NCBI GenBank assembly: GCA_036346275.1
Contig: CM070725.1
Span: 42,408,104-42,472,103 of the forward strand
Reading direction: 5' to 3'
Source of the DNA: Otatea glauca
Taxonomy: Eukaryota; Streptophyta; Magnoliopsida; Poales; Poaceae
Length of the DNA stretch: 64,000 nt
Below, piece by piece: positions 33,051 through 46,384 of the stretch (the stretch's first letter is position 1; each line of letters starts with the position of its first letter). Under the pieces are notes generated by a model. It had not been told where the DNA came from. It was given only the letters and a program-made list of their open reading frames with translations, and ran no database searches. The position numbers and the translations under genes are program-made.

Positions 33051-35735
33051 TTAACAACACCAGATGCAACGAAAAAAATAAAGACACTCATCCACCCCTA
33101 CCATGGTGGCGTATAACTTGGTCAGGGGTGTAGTAATTAGGCCCCCTCGTCCTCCTAAGTCCTGCAGCCTGTGAGGGGCCCTACCACGTGGGACGCTCTC
33201 CCGTGTCCTCATCAATCGGACCCCCAAGAAGGTGTAGTTAGCACCGGTCAAGCGTTCCTAGGTGTACCAGGCCAACGGGTCCTCTTGAGGAAGCGTGGTC
33301 GACTCTAGGATGTGCTGCGTGGGATCCTGCTGGACTAGAGTCCCATGCGTAGTCTGCTGCAACTATGAGGATTCACCTCTTGTAGGCATCTATCGTCCAC
33401 AATCGAGGAGCTCAGTAAAAGTCGATTGCTCCATTCCAGCCCAGTTGAAAGCATGATCCTCACTCCAATATGGCGTATGCTCAGCTTCAACCTGAGCGTC
33501 ATCACCGCCGCTATGGTGAACTTCGTTGTGCTCACCTCCGTCATGATGGCTTGCATCACATGTTGGTTGCGTCACATGTGGGTAATCAGCGACGTCGTAG
33601 TCCTGCTATAGTTGAAATGTAATGAGTTACGTTATAAAGTAGAGTATTTAACAACAATTGCCTTAAATTGAGAAACCGAAACGATACATGAAACTTAGTA
33701 AGTCACGGGAACCTGAGTTTCGCGGTGAGGATCTTGATAGCCGTGCGCACGAGCTATGGACGGGCGAGCTGTGGAGGGGCGAGCACTCTGTGATGAACGG
33801 GAATCCACCGAGAGCCTGGCATGGGAGGCACGTGAAGGATCCATAACCGGAACTTCGTACCCGCAAGTTGACCTAGGTGCGCATCCACCAAAAGAACGGA
33901 TAGCCGAAACCAAACGTGACCCTCTGCTGCTGAAGTATCTATGCATTGGGCAATAAGACAACGTATATTTTAGTATTTCATATTAAGAACTTGATGTAGA
34001 TAGCACGAAATATAAATATATACTTAACCCTCCTCTCATGAAGTACCTTTGTAGGTCGCTCCTGTTGCGAACCGAGGAGGACTCGCCTTCGTCACGCATC
34101 GTGAGGTCTACCAGAGTGTGCATCTCGTACGCTTCCTGCGACTACAAAAAGAGGTTCACGTGTAAGTATGTATTGTTTATGAGAAATTGTTAGGATTGCA
34201 TGCATCAAAGTACTAACAAGGATGTGAAGCTGCCGGGAACGGTCCTCGGGAAATGGTCTTGGTGCATCTTCGACGTGACCACTGAGTAGAGTGGCGCGTG
34301 TGCGAGGACAGTACCACAAGAAGTACTCGAGAGGAGGAAGAGTAAATGCGCCCTGCAGGGACTACGGTGGAAGCTTTGGCCTGCTCGTTCCACCGCAGCA
34401 TGTGGTCACGATGGACGGTGGACCAGTCCAACGTGCCTCCCGTTCCTTTTGCGCTCCTCCTACATAGAAGTATTAAGGGTTAGAACTGACAAAAGGAAAA
34501 ATGATCGTAATGTAGTAATGCCGCATGATTCTACTAAACTTACAGGTGTGATTTTCCTGCGTCCCGTGGTGGGGGACCGGGACTACCTGCCGGTATCAAA
34601 CCGTCATTGGCACTGCGCGGGAGTACACTTCCACAGAATTCTGGTATAAAATGAAGCATGTAGTCATCCATAGGTGCTCATCCTGTACACAGAACGATGA
34701 GATGCGTGCGCCTGTTGCGATCTCGGCAAATCTCCCCTATGTCCACGGATCCCAACTCACGTGCTCGGAAGTCAAGATCGCTACCAGTGCGTGGGTAGCT
34801 TCTGTGATCCTGGAGGTGGCTCCAACGCAACCTAGCATGGATCCACCTATAGCCCATCGTGGGCCTCATGGTCTCAGGCACATCCTGGGAGATATCCTTT
34901 GGGTACATAGCCTTCTCCACTCTAGGACGAGAGATAGGAAGATACTCCCAACTCCACAGCTGTACTAGGTGGAAACAACTTGTGATTGACCCCTTCGCGG
35001 TGGCCCGATGGGAAGCATCACACAGTCCTCTATAGGTTGCTGCTAACACAGCGGAACCCCAGCTATATTGTGGGACCTCATCCGATTGCGTGACAAGATC
35101 ATGCGCTAACAAGATGAGGTGTGGCTCGAGATAGTCGCCCACTGCGTTGCAGAACATGATCCCTCCAAATAAATCATAGAGGTACACCTCCAGGTGCCTT
35201 GAAATAGTGCCCTCGTCTGCGTCCTCAGGACATGGCCCGCACTCTGGCAATTCATGAAACCATGTCAAAGAGAGGCCGTGGTCCTTTCCCGAGTACGGAC
35301 GACCAAACCTGCAACGAAACAAATGAACGTGAGGTTAATTCGTAGCAAAAACTATTACGCACGTAGCAGCGTATATGTTTACCTTTGTTGCACATAGTCC
35401 CTCCACTGATCCTTTCGTGGCCGCCTAGTCACTAAGGGGCAATCTTTGATCGGCAACCCAGTAATCATAGCCATATCCTTCAAAGTTATCGTCATCTCTC
35501 CAAAGGAAAAGTGGAACGTGTGCGTCTCAGGACGCCACCGATCTACCAGGGCAGTCACCAGGTACACATCTATTACGGGGAGAGTTATGTGTCGCACCCC
35601 ACCCCGCGGTAATGGCTCAGTAGTCCCATCCGTCAAAAGAGCGAATGAGAGTAGTCCAACTCGTGCTAGGCACGCATAGAAACGGGGGTCTAATGCCTTA
35701 ATCTTGTGGAAGACTCGCGCATGCAACGGACCCAT
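33051..35735 (-). pseudogene. Plant mobile domain (PMD) protein gene, decayed, MULE cargo
   Basis: First recognisable exon 35735-35383 (ARVFHKIKALDPRFYACLAR, WRPETHTFHFSFGEMTITLK, MAMITGLPIKDCPL) is the PMD core seen in MAIN/MAIL1-like proteins and in transposon-encoded relatives. It splices in frame to an exon starting 35308 (RFGRPYSG..., YDLFGGIMFCNAVGDYL, YSWGSAVLAATYRGLCDASH, SCFHLVQLWSWEYLP). Then frames shift near 34770 and about 34600, again near 34330 (IYSSSS to EYFLWYCPRTRATLL), followed by exons around 34143-34027, 33956-33714 and 33607-33360 and a 3' end near 33051 rich in Arg/Gly. The 5' end is cut by the LTR insertion at 35808. PMD proteins influence silencing and meristem maintenance in Arabidopsis. 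A working product is unlikely here. Confidence 0.8.
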
Positions 35736-38074
35736 CTACAAAAAGACAATGTAATCTCATAATATGAAACAATAAATACAACAGTGCTAACCTGAAAGGA
35801 CAGGGGATGTCTCCTAGAGGGGGGGGGGGTGAATAGGCGAATTAAAAACTTTGTAACTAAATGCAGCGGAATAACAAATTTGCAGCTAAATAAAATCTCC
35901 GAGGGTCTAAGTTCGAGTGTCAGGATTTTTATCAGGATACTCGAAATGTCCGGACTGTCGGGTTGAGATTCGGATACTCGGATTGGATCGAGGACTCGGG
36001 CCGAGTGTCGGGACTTATCTCGGATACTCGAAATGTCCGGACTATCCGGGTTCGAAGTTCGGATACTCGGTTTAAGACCTCGAAATGAGATTTTAAATCC
36101 TTGCAATTTTCAACAATCTACTTGAATACAAAAGATCTAAATGCTATCAGTGCACAGGGATATTGTAGATCCGGAGCCAAACACAACAAAAAGAGTAGAT
36201 CGGGCAATTTCAAGATTCAAAAACAAATACTAAAGCAAGAGTAAGAAGCAAACTTGGAGACAAAGATTTTTCACCAAGTTCGGATCCTTGAGGATCCTAC
36301 ATCTCCGTTGAGGCGGCTCGGTCACACTTGAGCGGGTCTCTTTCAACCCTCTTCCTCCGGTGTTGCACAAATGCACTCACGGTCTTCACTCCTTTGATTC
36401 CTTCCCTTACGGAGGCGGAACCGGCCTTCACAAACTTCCCACGACCAACCACACAAAGCTACGGTGGCTCGTGGCGACCTCCTAGCCGTCTAGGAGTCCT
36501 CAACCTCCAAGAGTAACAAATGCTCACGAAGAACAAGCTTGGAGATGAAATCAAGTGCTCAAACAACTCAAAAGTCACTCAACCTAGCACCTCACTTCTC
36601 AAACTCTTCCCAACCCTTCTCACCAAGGGGATCACTTAGATCTAAGGGCAAAGAGGTGTTTTGGGGGCTCAAGAACAAGGGTATAGCACCTCTAATCAAC
36701 AGGGTAAAAGCCTCTTTCGAAATGAGGAAGAAGGGGGCTTTAAATAGAGGTCCCAAAAACTAGCCGTTGGAGGCACCGGATACTCGGATTGTCGCACAAC
36801 CGGAGACTCGGATAAATACCCGGACACTCGGACTCACTCAACCAGTGTCCGGACTTAAACACGGATACTCGGATTGTCATCCCAACATTTGGACATAAGA
36901 TTTTATTGAATGGGTGAATCCGGAGATTCCGGACAAAACCCAAGTTTACTTTTACTCAAAAGTATTTAAATCGTGCAAAGTTAAAATAAAGTTTTGCCAA
37001 AAATATTTTATTTGAGCCATAATGTCTCAAAATATTTTTGAGATTTATCTTGAATTTTCCGATTATTTTATTGCCTAAAACTCGGAATTATTTTAATTAG
37101 AAAATCCTTTAAAACCAGCGTGAATAATCTTTGGCGTGGCCACCTCGGCGTAGGCAGAATCGAGCAGCCGAGGCGTAAATCGGGAGAAACCCTAAGCAGG
37201 CGGCGATCGGATGCGCCACGTGGGATTCGTCGCGATGCGACCACGCCGTGTCCGATTGAATCCGCGGCGATTTCCGCATGGCGGCGTGCTCAGACGGCCA
37301 AGGCCCTTAGGCGCAAAGCGATCCGACCCGTCGGATCATCGCCTCGGCGCCCCTTACAGCCCAACGGCTCGGCGTTCGTGCGGAACCACGGACTCGTGGG
37401 ACAACCGTGCCGCCTCAAATTGATTTGGTCGTCGTCGTTGTGCTTCCGCGGAACTTATTGCAAAATAGCCATGATGAAAGCCTTACATATTTAGAACTCA
37501 CACGAGCATAATTTTTGACTCCGGACTCCGATTTCAGAGATCTTGGACTCTACCGAAAGCTAAGAATGAGGGCTACACAACCAAAAAGGTCTCACTACCC
37601 AAAACTCAAAGGATAAACACAGATTTCACAAAGAATCCAAGGGAGACCTACAACCCTCACTTTCCGGCACCACCAGCACCACTCTCTTTCTAAGTTTCAC
37701 AAGGATGGATCACTTGAGCACTTGACACATCTAAAAGTCATTCGACATCGCATCCCTCTTAATAGTACGGCAATCCTTAGACTCAAAATAAAACAAAGAT
37801 AATACAAGTCTAGAAAAAGTCACTTGCCGTCTTCTTTCTTAATGCCGGTGCATGAAGCACCATATAATTGATGACATCTTCGCCTTGTCCAACTCGACTC
37901 GATTTACCTCATGAGACTCTCGTCCTATCAACCTTGACTTGATCATCCTCTCTGACGATCTCCACGCCAAGTCGATCTTGACTTAGTCCTCAACTCTTGG
38001 TGACACCGCCGTCTTGTTGACCTCGGCTTAACGATCATCCTCCAAGATACCTTGGTCATCATACACATATGGGA

Positions 38075-41000
38075 TGTAAGGACCCGAATCCACTGATTCG
38101 AACCCACTGTGTTTACTGCACTAGTCCCAGGATCAACGCTAGTGCACACAGCTCAACATTGGTACATATCACATCATACTCAACGATAATAGAAATAATA
38201 GTTCATTTATTGGTATAGCTAAATGTATGATCTTATGACCAACTTACATAATTAAGCCACGCAGGGCAAGACTGGAAAACTAATAATTAAGCAGCGGACA
38301 GAAGAAAACGTAGATAGCTCATCAGTTCACCACAGGCAACCGACAAGGTTCGAACCCTAATGACTCGTGCCCTCTTGGATTTCTTCTTCCAACATAGGTG
38401 TAGATTCTTCAACTGTTGATTATTGTTGTTGGCAAGGGTGAGTACTTTAAGCACTCAACAAGTTGTGCACAGAATGCAATTCTATGTAACTATATGCAAG
38501 GCTTATTCCAATGGATAGGCGATCATGGCTATTTTGCAATAAGCAGCATTTATGAACAAATACAGTAAATAGATTAAAAAAGACTGTAAAACAAATAACA
38601 GTAATAAATAATTTCAGTACTTCTCAGTTAAACCAAGTTTCCAATCCTAAGTCAAATTCCATCTTCCACATGGCATTCTGCCATCCCAACCACATTGTCC
38701 AATTAATTAAGCTAACCCTTAACTGTAATTCCCGAGCATCGCTCAATACCGCGAGCACGGCTATCCAAATAGTTTCACACTCTGCAGAGGTTATGCACTT
38801 TACCCACGTGATACAACCAAACACCACCAAGGCGAGTGATTATAACAAAGCCTTTATAATGCGCTAGCTTAATCCGATACTACCCGCTAAGGTTTCAACA
38901 CTGGTGGGATTGGTTACCACATCCAGGGCCCCCCTCTTGCGCCATGTGAATTACTCCATAACTCGGGAACTCACACTGACCACGATAGTACCAAAATTAA
39001 GACATTGCAAATTACTCAGCTAGGCTAGCCCATACCAGACATGTGGTTGCATGATTGACTCAGGTCAAAGGCTTGCAAGGTTAAGTCCTTAGTGTGATCA
39101 AGGCAAGACATCCACATACCCTCTGCCCATCGGGCCCACCTTGGCATCCTCACCCCTTGTCACTTGCCCCAATCTAAGTGATTATCACCCAGTTGATTAC
39201 CAAGCACCACGTGCCATCAACAATTCAACATCGTTGCGTGACATGACTCGTCACAACAACTCAATCTCATCGTGTGATCCCACATGACACACAAGTTCAA
39301 AACTTTGTTCCATATTCCATTAATCAAGATTAATTATCAATGATTCTGACACATGTGATGACGTGGCATGGCTAAGCAACTAGTACGGACTAATCCTCCA
39401 AGGTTGATTATAATTATTAACCAACTATATTTAACCAATCTAGGGTGACAATGGATCATGGCATACAATGACAAGGTAGGGTATAGATCAATCGGTATAT
39501 TAGCTAAGCCCAATCTAATTTGAAACAATTGTATACTTGAAATATATGCAATAGGGTAAAACAAATATAGCAATTTTATAAACATGGGTTCAACATGATC
39601 AAAGCACAACTTGCCTTGGAATAGGTCCCGATCTTGATCTAGAGCTTGCTCTTGAGTTCTTTGGATCTTCCTCCAAGTGTCGCACAATTCAACGTCTACG
39701 CGCTTAGAAGGAGAAAAGCAAATAAATACCAAAACAGAGAGCAAATGAACTCAAAAATCAAATAAAATTCACCATTAAATAGATCCAATTTTACAAATTT
39801 TTAGAAATTTGATTCACTCAAATCGAGTTAAATTGCAAAAGATATAGCCTTTTGAAGTTTGAAATAAATCTTGAAATTAACAAAAATCGAAAATCGAATT
39901 AATGATTTATTTTTAAATCGAAAAACAAATTATTGCGTCATCATGACGGCGCGGCGTCAGCCACGGCGCCACCAATAAGAGCTTGCCACGTGGTCGGTGC
40001 ATAGACTCGGTCCATGGCTTGATCCGGTCCACCGTGGGCCGGGTCTATGGCGCCGGTACCTATGCCCGCCACGCGCACAATCTGGTTGGTTGCACGCACC
40101 GCCGATCGGTCCAGGAAAGCGAATCGAGCGGTCGCGATGGCTCGAGACGTGGCAGCGCATCAACCAGCAGATCTAGATCCGACGGCTCGAACTTACGGAT
40201 CCGGCGATGGCTACTGTGACGGCGAGTTCTTACGGGCAGCGAAGAAGAAGACCGGGGTAGCGGCGTTTCGGCGAGATTCTGGCGACGAGACGTTGCGGTT
40301 CTGCGTGGCGCGGTCCGACGAACTTGATGATGGCACCGGTGGCGGCGGAGACCCAACGGCGGCGACGAAACCGAGCGAGAAACTCACGGTCGAACCCGCT
40401 CCGCGAGCTCCCGAGCACGCTCCTCGGCCGATCTTGCGAAACCTTACCGATCAAAAGCTGCGGCGCTGAGGATGAACCTCGCACTTGCTCCCCTATTTAT
40501 AGCCTCGGAACACGCGCTCACAGGGAACCCTAGATCCTCCCGGCGGCGGACTCTGAGTCCTTCGCGGAGACGACAACCCCCAGCCACCCGATCTGCTACC
40601 AACGGCCCGGATCACTCCTGGCACGATACGATCTGAACCGATCTTTCCAAATCTAACGGCGCGATCTTATCCTTCCCGAATCGGTACGATGCGAACGGTA
40701 CTGCCCGATCTTGATCTGACGGTCAGGACGCGAGCACTGACGTGGCGATCTCTGGGCCACTGGATGGGAATCGAACGACTACGAGCTAGGGTTTCTGGGA
40801 GGCAGCCTTCGCGGGCTGACTGGGCCGCATCGACCAGGCCTCAAGCGCATAGTGTTGGGCTTCGGCCCAACACTGTTCTAAGGTATTTTTAAAACTTTAT
40901 TAATTTAAATAATTCTAGGAATTCATTTAATTAGTTTTAGGCAAATAAATTATCAGGAAAAATCCCAGAAAAATCTCAAAAATACTTTGAGACATTCTGG

Positions 41001-41193
41001 ACTCAAATGAAATATTTTTGGCAAAACTTTATTTTAACTTTGCACAGATTTAAATAAATTTGAACAAAAGGGTAATAAACTTAATTTAAAATTAATTCAA
41101 ATAAATCCAGAAAAATCCAAATAAATTTCAGAAAATCATAAATGCACATTTAAGCAATAAAAACATAATTAGGCCAAATTTTGGGATGTTACA
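38075..41193 (-). mobile_element. Solo LTR, 3.1 kb, nested in the Sirevirus-like LTR
   Basis: On the minus strand it starts TGTAACATCCCAAAATTTGG (41193) and ends GGTCCTTACA (38075). Flanks TGGGA (38070-38074) and CGGGA (41194-41198) fit a 5-bp target duplication with one change. A promoter-like region with GGCTATAAATAGGGG lies near 40491-40505 (minus). Open frames in its GC-rich middle (39950-40900) carry no domain. Part of it (about 40890-41160) is homologous, in inverted orientation, to 36955-37110 of the host LTR. Probably Gypsy-derived. Confidence 0.75.
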
Positions 41194-42029
41194 CGGGACC
41201 TAAGTCTTTCCAATCCACTTATGATAGACATTAGTCCCAAAAGCTCAATAGATATAAACAGGTTGATATTTGTGAACAATTGATTACAACAAGTATTTCA
41301 TATAAAGAAGCACAACATAAATGGAAACACTTGACATAAGAAATGTTCTCTACTAAGTACATTATGATGAATATGTAATTGATCTATATGCACTAGAGAG
41401 ATAATTGCCAATATGATGAATCAATTAAATCATGGCAAGGATCACAGTCTTTACTTAAATGAAGCACATGATAGAATGTACACGAATTGTACATGTGCAA
41501 ATAATATTTGGAATAAGAGTAAATATGTGATCCAACACTAGATTAAACTTCACTAAGTGAATTGCATGAGAAGATATACAACTAAAACATGCATGCACCA
41601 AGTCAATCTATAGCAATATGAAGTTTAACTCTAGTTAATATATGCATACTAAAAACAAAGCACATAATAAACTCAAATGAATATATATGCACAAATAAAT
41701 ATGACATGAACCAATGTTCATATATATAATCAACATGCTACTTGGAGTTCACTATGCATTTGCACGAAAGGAATGCAATAACAAATATAGAATAGATACC
41801 AAAATTGCATACCTTATCTTTGCTTAACCATCCCACTTGATTTTCCTCTAAATAGATGAGACTGATACTCAACTAGGCAATAACATGTTAGTCTCATAGC
41901 AATATAATCATATTAGAGGTTTGTCATTTGTTAAGCACTAAGTTAAGCATTTACTTAATTACATAGATTGTTATTATGTGTGTTTGTCATTAATCACCAA
42001 AATAACATAAGTGCCTAGATGCACTTTCA

Positions 42030-42047
42030 ATCTCCCCCTTTTTGGTG
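42030..42047 (-). other. Polypurine tract of the Sirevirus-like element
   Basis: Minus-strand AAAAAGGGGGAGAT directly precedes the LTR start. A second tract of the same kind lies near 42198-42207, as in Sireviruses. Confidence 0.7.
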
Positions 42048-43439
42048 ATTTATGACAAACCTATTATCAATTGCACCAAATGACAATATTAAGATATTTA
42101 GCATTAAAACAAGCATGAAGAAACAATAAGAGATCATACTTACAAATCATCCCTTTTTGTCAATCGATTAGGGGACAATTGATAAATCCATAAATTCTCC
42201 CCCTTTTGTCATTAATCCCAAAAAGGTGCTTAAAAGATTCTTATTGTTTATTCAATAAAATCTGTTCTCCCTTTGATTGCACACTCAATAAAAAGATTAG
42301 GGAGAGATAAAAAAATAAGGAGCTAGTAATAGGACAATAATATTAAGCTCCCCCTAAATCTAGGCAAGATATGATACCAATTATTTCCAAGATTTAGGTA
42401 ATAGATTTTTCTAATTATACCAATTTAAAGTAGTCATGATTCACAGGATATAAGTGATGCTTAAACATGACACACGAATATGATTTCACATGGAGAAGAT
42501 TTATTCTTTAACCATCAAGATCATATAGCAAATTTATATAATTTAAGCACATGCTCATGATCAAATTAAATTCTAACAATCAAGATCATATAAAGAAGAT
42601 TACACAAGAAGGAATTGCTTATATGATCACAAGATGTATACAAGATCATGAATCAAAATTGTATGAGTAAGATGCACTTTCATGATCAAGAATTTCATAA
42701 ACTTATCAAGGGTATACCTCTTTGCAATGTGTCACCCATATGTACCTTTTACTTCTTGATAATGCCAAATGCAAGTCAGATGACACTTCAAAACAATTTA
42801 GGATTAGAGGATACCTCTCGAAGGATACCAATTAATGATACCAATTGAAAGATCCAATACCATTTAGAATGACACAATTTAGCATAATGGTGTGCACAGA
42901 CATTATTGAATATGATCAAAAAAGAAACACGTCCCTTTGTCGATTCTTGTCCACCGCATGTTCGAATCGGTCATGATCACCGCGTCCGGCCTTAGATCCC
43001 TCGGACTATGGAGCTCCTCTCCATTTCCTTCATCCCACCGTCGAAGATGACCCCTTTTCCAATACCTTGAACATCAATAGACAAGCACACGATTTTTGGG
43101 AACAAATATCTTTTAATTTGACCCAAGTTAGTTTGATAATGTCTAAATACAACATGCATGATATATATGATATACAAGACAATACTCTTTGCATGCAAAG
43201 AAATTCAAGATATCAATTAAAGATTTTATTACACCACTTTACAATGAAAATATTTGAAACTCATTCAAATTTGATCTTGACATCCACTTGTAAGAGAGAC
43301 AATGGGTAAAACACATTCAACCTCACTCTTGAGCTTACAAGGGAAATCTTCTCTTTTCAATAATAAACTCCGAGTTATGCAAGAGAGGAAACATTTTGAG
43401 GCTAAGATACAATTAAATCCAATTTCCAAAAGAACTTAG

Positions 43440-45629
43440 CCAGAGTGGTACCTACGGCGGCACATTACCTCAAATATGTGGTTACCGAGGTCGTACACCC
43501 TCGTGCGGTGGAACAGAGATTTGCTCCTCCTACTACTGATGATCTCCTCCACCTTGGTTGAGAATTGAGTGCTGCACTGGTAAGCAGCACGACCACGATC
43601 TCGAAAACAGTCTGTTGTTCTGTAGAACGTCAGCTCTATTATGTCACATAACGGAAACCCACAAACGCCCTTAAGGACATTATTGAAGGCTTCCACTATG
43701 TTCGTCGTCATAATGGTGTACCTAACAGACAAACACGCAAAGTTTATCATGAATGGGTCCAACACTTTTACAATAAGTTAATCTCATAAATTAATAGGTA
43801 CAACTAAGCTCGCGCCGCCTGTATCGTGCATAAGGGACCAACGCTCCGCTGGCTTCCCTGCTATCCAGTGGCTAAAGGTGCAATGATCATGATTAATGAC
43901 AGTTTGCCCTCCCACCATTTGCGACTGCAACTGCTCCTCCTGTGATTGCTGATTTTTCATCATTTTCCTAGTGGTCTCGTTCAACTGTCTTCAAATCTCA
44001 CCAAACTTGGTAGGCTGGTTCTGAAGGCACAACCCTTTGAACTTCTTCACTAGGGACCTGTTATGGTACCGTGAATATAGGTTTGCACCCAGGTGTCGCA
44101 TGCACCACCTTCTCTCCACATCATCCCATGCTATAGACTGGCCCGTGCTGCCATGCAACACCTCTAGAGCGTGGAGAAGACCTGCATTGCGGTCGGACAC
44201 AGCACACACTCTCTGCCTATCCCCCACGACACGCGTCCTAGACCAAAGTGAGGAACCACAACCAGCTATCTCTGTTCTCACTCTCCACATATGCATAGGC
44301 AATTGGTATTATCTGGTTGTTTGTGTCGGCCGTGATCGCAGTCAGTAGGGTGCCATAGTACTTCCCACTCAGAAATGTGCCATCAACTCAAATGATAGGC
44401 CTGCAATGCTTGAAAGCTTCAATGCATTGTCCGAAAGCCCAGAATACCCTAATCAAGTAGCGTTCTGTGGTGCTGTACGAACCATCTTGAAGCTTAATAG
44501 GCTCGTCCGCCATTGCGAACTGAGTCCCTAGGTTGGTCATTGATATCTTCTGCAGCAACCTCGGGGCATAGTTGTATGAGTCTTCGAATGATCCAAAAAG
44601 CATCTTCAACACCTTCTGCTTTGCTCGCCACGCAGTTAGGTAGCTTATGTGCATCCCTGTTCTACTCTGCACTTGCTCCATAATCGATTTCGGTGATAGT
44701 CCAATATCTGAACCAACCTGGGTCACGACTAGTTGGGCAATGAATCTAGCGTCGACCACGTGGCTCATGCTTCTGATCGACTCCTCCGTGCATGTATGAG
44801 GTGTGTTCCGGCTCACCACAAAGTAGTGCTCGTGTTTCGGCTGGTGAGCTCGGATGTAGAAAGGGCAGTTAGGGGCCTTGGTGCACCTAACCTCATACTC
44901 AGTGGGCTTCGACCTAGTACACTTGTGCTCTCTTCTAGTGATGACAGCATAATTGCTGATGAAATGGATTAGCTCTAACTTGTTGGGGAAGCGTTTCCCA
45001 ATCTGGATGTCGCTGTTCTGGTACCCCCACATAGCTAAGTTATTATAGTCAGCAATGCCACACTCCAGAAGGCCATTACCACGGAAGTACTGGACTGCTG
45101 GAGCTGGGTCATCGTTGTTAGTGCCCTCTTCATCCTCGCTTCCACCAGCCTCATCATCCATACATGTCGCATCTACCTCAGAAGGAAGTACTTCTTCTTC
45201 ATGTGCACCCGAACTACCCTCCCCCACATGTCCTTGGCCCACTTCTCCCTCTCCCTGGTGACCTAAAATTTCACCGCTAGGACCAGCATCGGCATTCGCC
45301 TCTAGTGGCAATATGTTTACATAAACACCCATCGGAAACCCGCCCTCTATGGCCTTTCGTGCATACAATAACCAAGCCTTATTATTTCTCAGTCCGAACA
45401 AAGTATGCACAATGACGTTGTTGTTTGGAACTTCCCTTGGTCGCACTGCCTCCAGGAAAACTGTATGTGTTTCCTGGCTCAAATGCAACACGCTCATAAC
45501 ATGTGATTTAAGGTCTTCCAAGTCTAATGGACTATAACTTGAACTATATGTGTGTTCGCAGTTTTGCACTGTGACTATTCTCTCGTGCAATATGACAGGC
45601 CGTTCACCGTAGTAAATAAGAAAATTCAT
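43440..45629 (-). pseudogene. mudrA: mudrA-type MULE transposase, broken
   Basis: From ATG 45629 an open frame of 413 codons carries an N-terminal MULE region (AMWGYQNSDIQIGKRFPNKL, ITRREHKCTRSKPTEYEVRC: the MuDR domain) and SYLTAWRAKQKVLKMLFGS. It stops with TGA at 44388-44390, immediately before VDGTFLSGKYYGTLLTAI, which holds the first catalytic Asp. The same frame continues through YAYVESENRDSWLWFLTLV and another stop; CAVSDRNAGLLHAL, RRWCMRHLGANLYSRYHN and EAFNNVLKGVCGFPLCDIIE follow with frame changes. The C-terminal SWIM zinc finger is absent because the coding region ends at the retroelement junction near 43440. The family needs DDE/D residues and the SWIM finger, so this copy should be inactive. 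Leader region 45630-46384 is AT-rich with no gene. Confidence 0.88.
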
Positions 45630-46384
45630 GGTGCAACGACTAGGTGGAATATGGTACCTAAAAATATTTCAAAAATTAACAACTGATTAACTATACCGAG
45701 GGTTGAAATTAATTACTAAACAAATTAATTTTTTTGTTCATGAATAATTACTCAAACTACGCTCATGAATTACAGTTACAACATTTACATTTAACAAGAT
45801 AACTAGAGACTATCTTATCTAACTAACCATGCTATGTGATGTGCATGCAACTAAGTTCAAGCCTAATTATTGGGGAATTCTAATTAACCTAACTATATAG
45901 CATAACCAAATGTGCTAGTTTATCTACTACACATACTTGCTCCTACTCATGATTTTTTCTTCCTACTTTAGTCTATAAATAAAAGTTTTTTCGTTCATCA
46001 GTAAACGTATGCTGCTATGTAAAAATAATAAAACAAATATAATTACTAAGTTCCTAACGGAGATTACGTACATGAGGTATGAATGAGATGCATGAATGAG
46101 GCAATAATTAATATACTAACTATAATAGCATCTCTAGTTTACATATCGTCTCCACGCTAATTAATCTAACCAGGTAATTACGAATAAAATTTATAATTAT
46201 ATACAACAAGTACTCATCACTGCTCCTGTTCTTATATAATCCTCTAACATTCACTCTAAGAATGACTTACCAACGCTGGTCGCCTCCTTCTCTTCTGCTT
46301 GCCAAGCTCCTCTCACTCGCACATTCTCAGCTGCTTCCCCTCCCCTCTATTTATTCTGCAATGAAGCATGCGAAGCGATCAGCA
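45630..46384. other. MULE interior between mudrA and right terminal repeat
   Basis: AT-rich leader/promoter region of mudrA. No coding sequence recognised. GCATGCATG runs near 46390-46425 mark the start of the terminal repeat. Confidence 0.5.

Larger units (their letters stand above)
35808..43440 (-). mobile_element. Truncated Sirevirus-like LTR retroelement (3' LTR plus part of internal region)
   Basis: Minus-strand orientation. The 3' LTR runs from 42029 (TGAAAGTGCATCTAGGC on the minus strand) to 35808 (minus-strand end CTAGGAGACA, just after a CCCCCC run). Excluding the nested solo LTR it is about 3.1 kb. A polypurine tract lies directly upstream (42031-42046). Internal non-coding sequence with further TCTCCC/CCCCCTTTT tracts continues to about 43440, where it meets mudrA. 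No gag-pol and no 5' LTR are left, and no matching target duplication to GGGGA (35803-35807) was found, so a deletion removed the 5' half together with the mudrA 3' end. Similar LTR termini occur at 50626-53964. Sirevirus assignment is inference from the long LTR, start/end motifs and multiple polypurine tracts. Confidence 0.65.

Noticed and set aside
34678..34970. Plus-strand 105-codon open frame
   Set aside because: Antisense to the PMD exon, which has recognisable domain segments on the minus strand.
39957..40892. Several GC-rich open frames on both strands
   Set aside because: They lie inside a solo LTR promoter region and show no domain.
44388..44390. TGA in mudrA as selenocysteine or programmed readthrough
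   Set aside because: No selenocysteine element is expected in plant nuclear genes, and further stops and shifts follow; a plain nonsense mutation is simpler.
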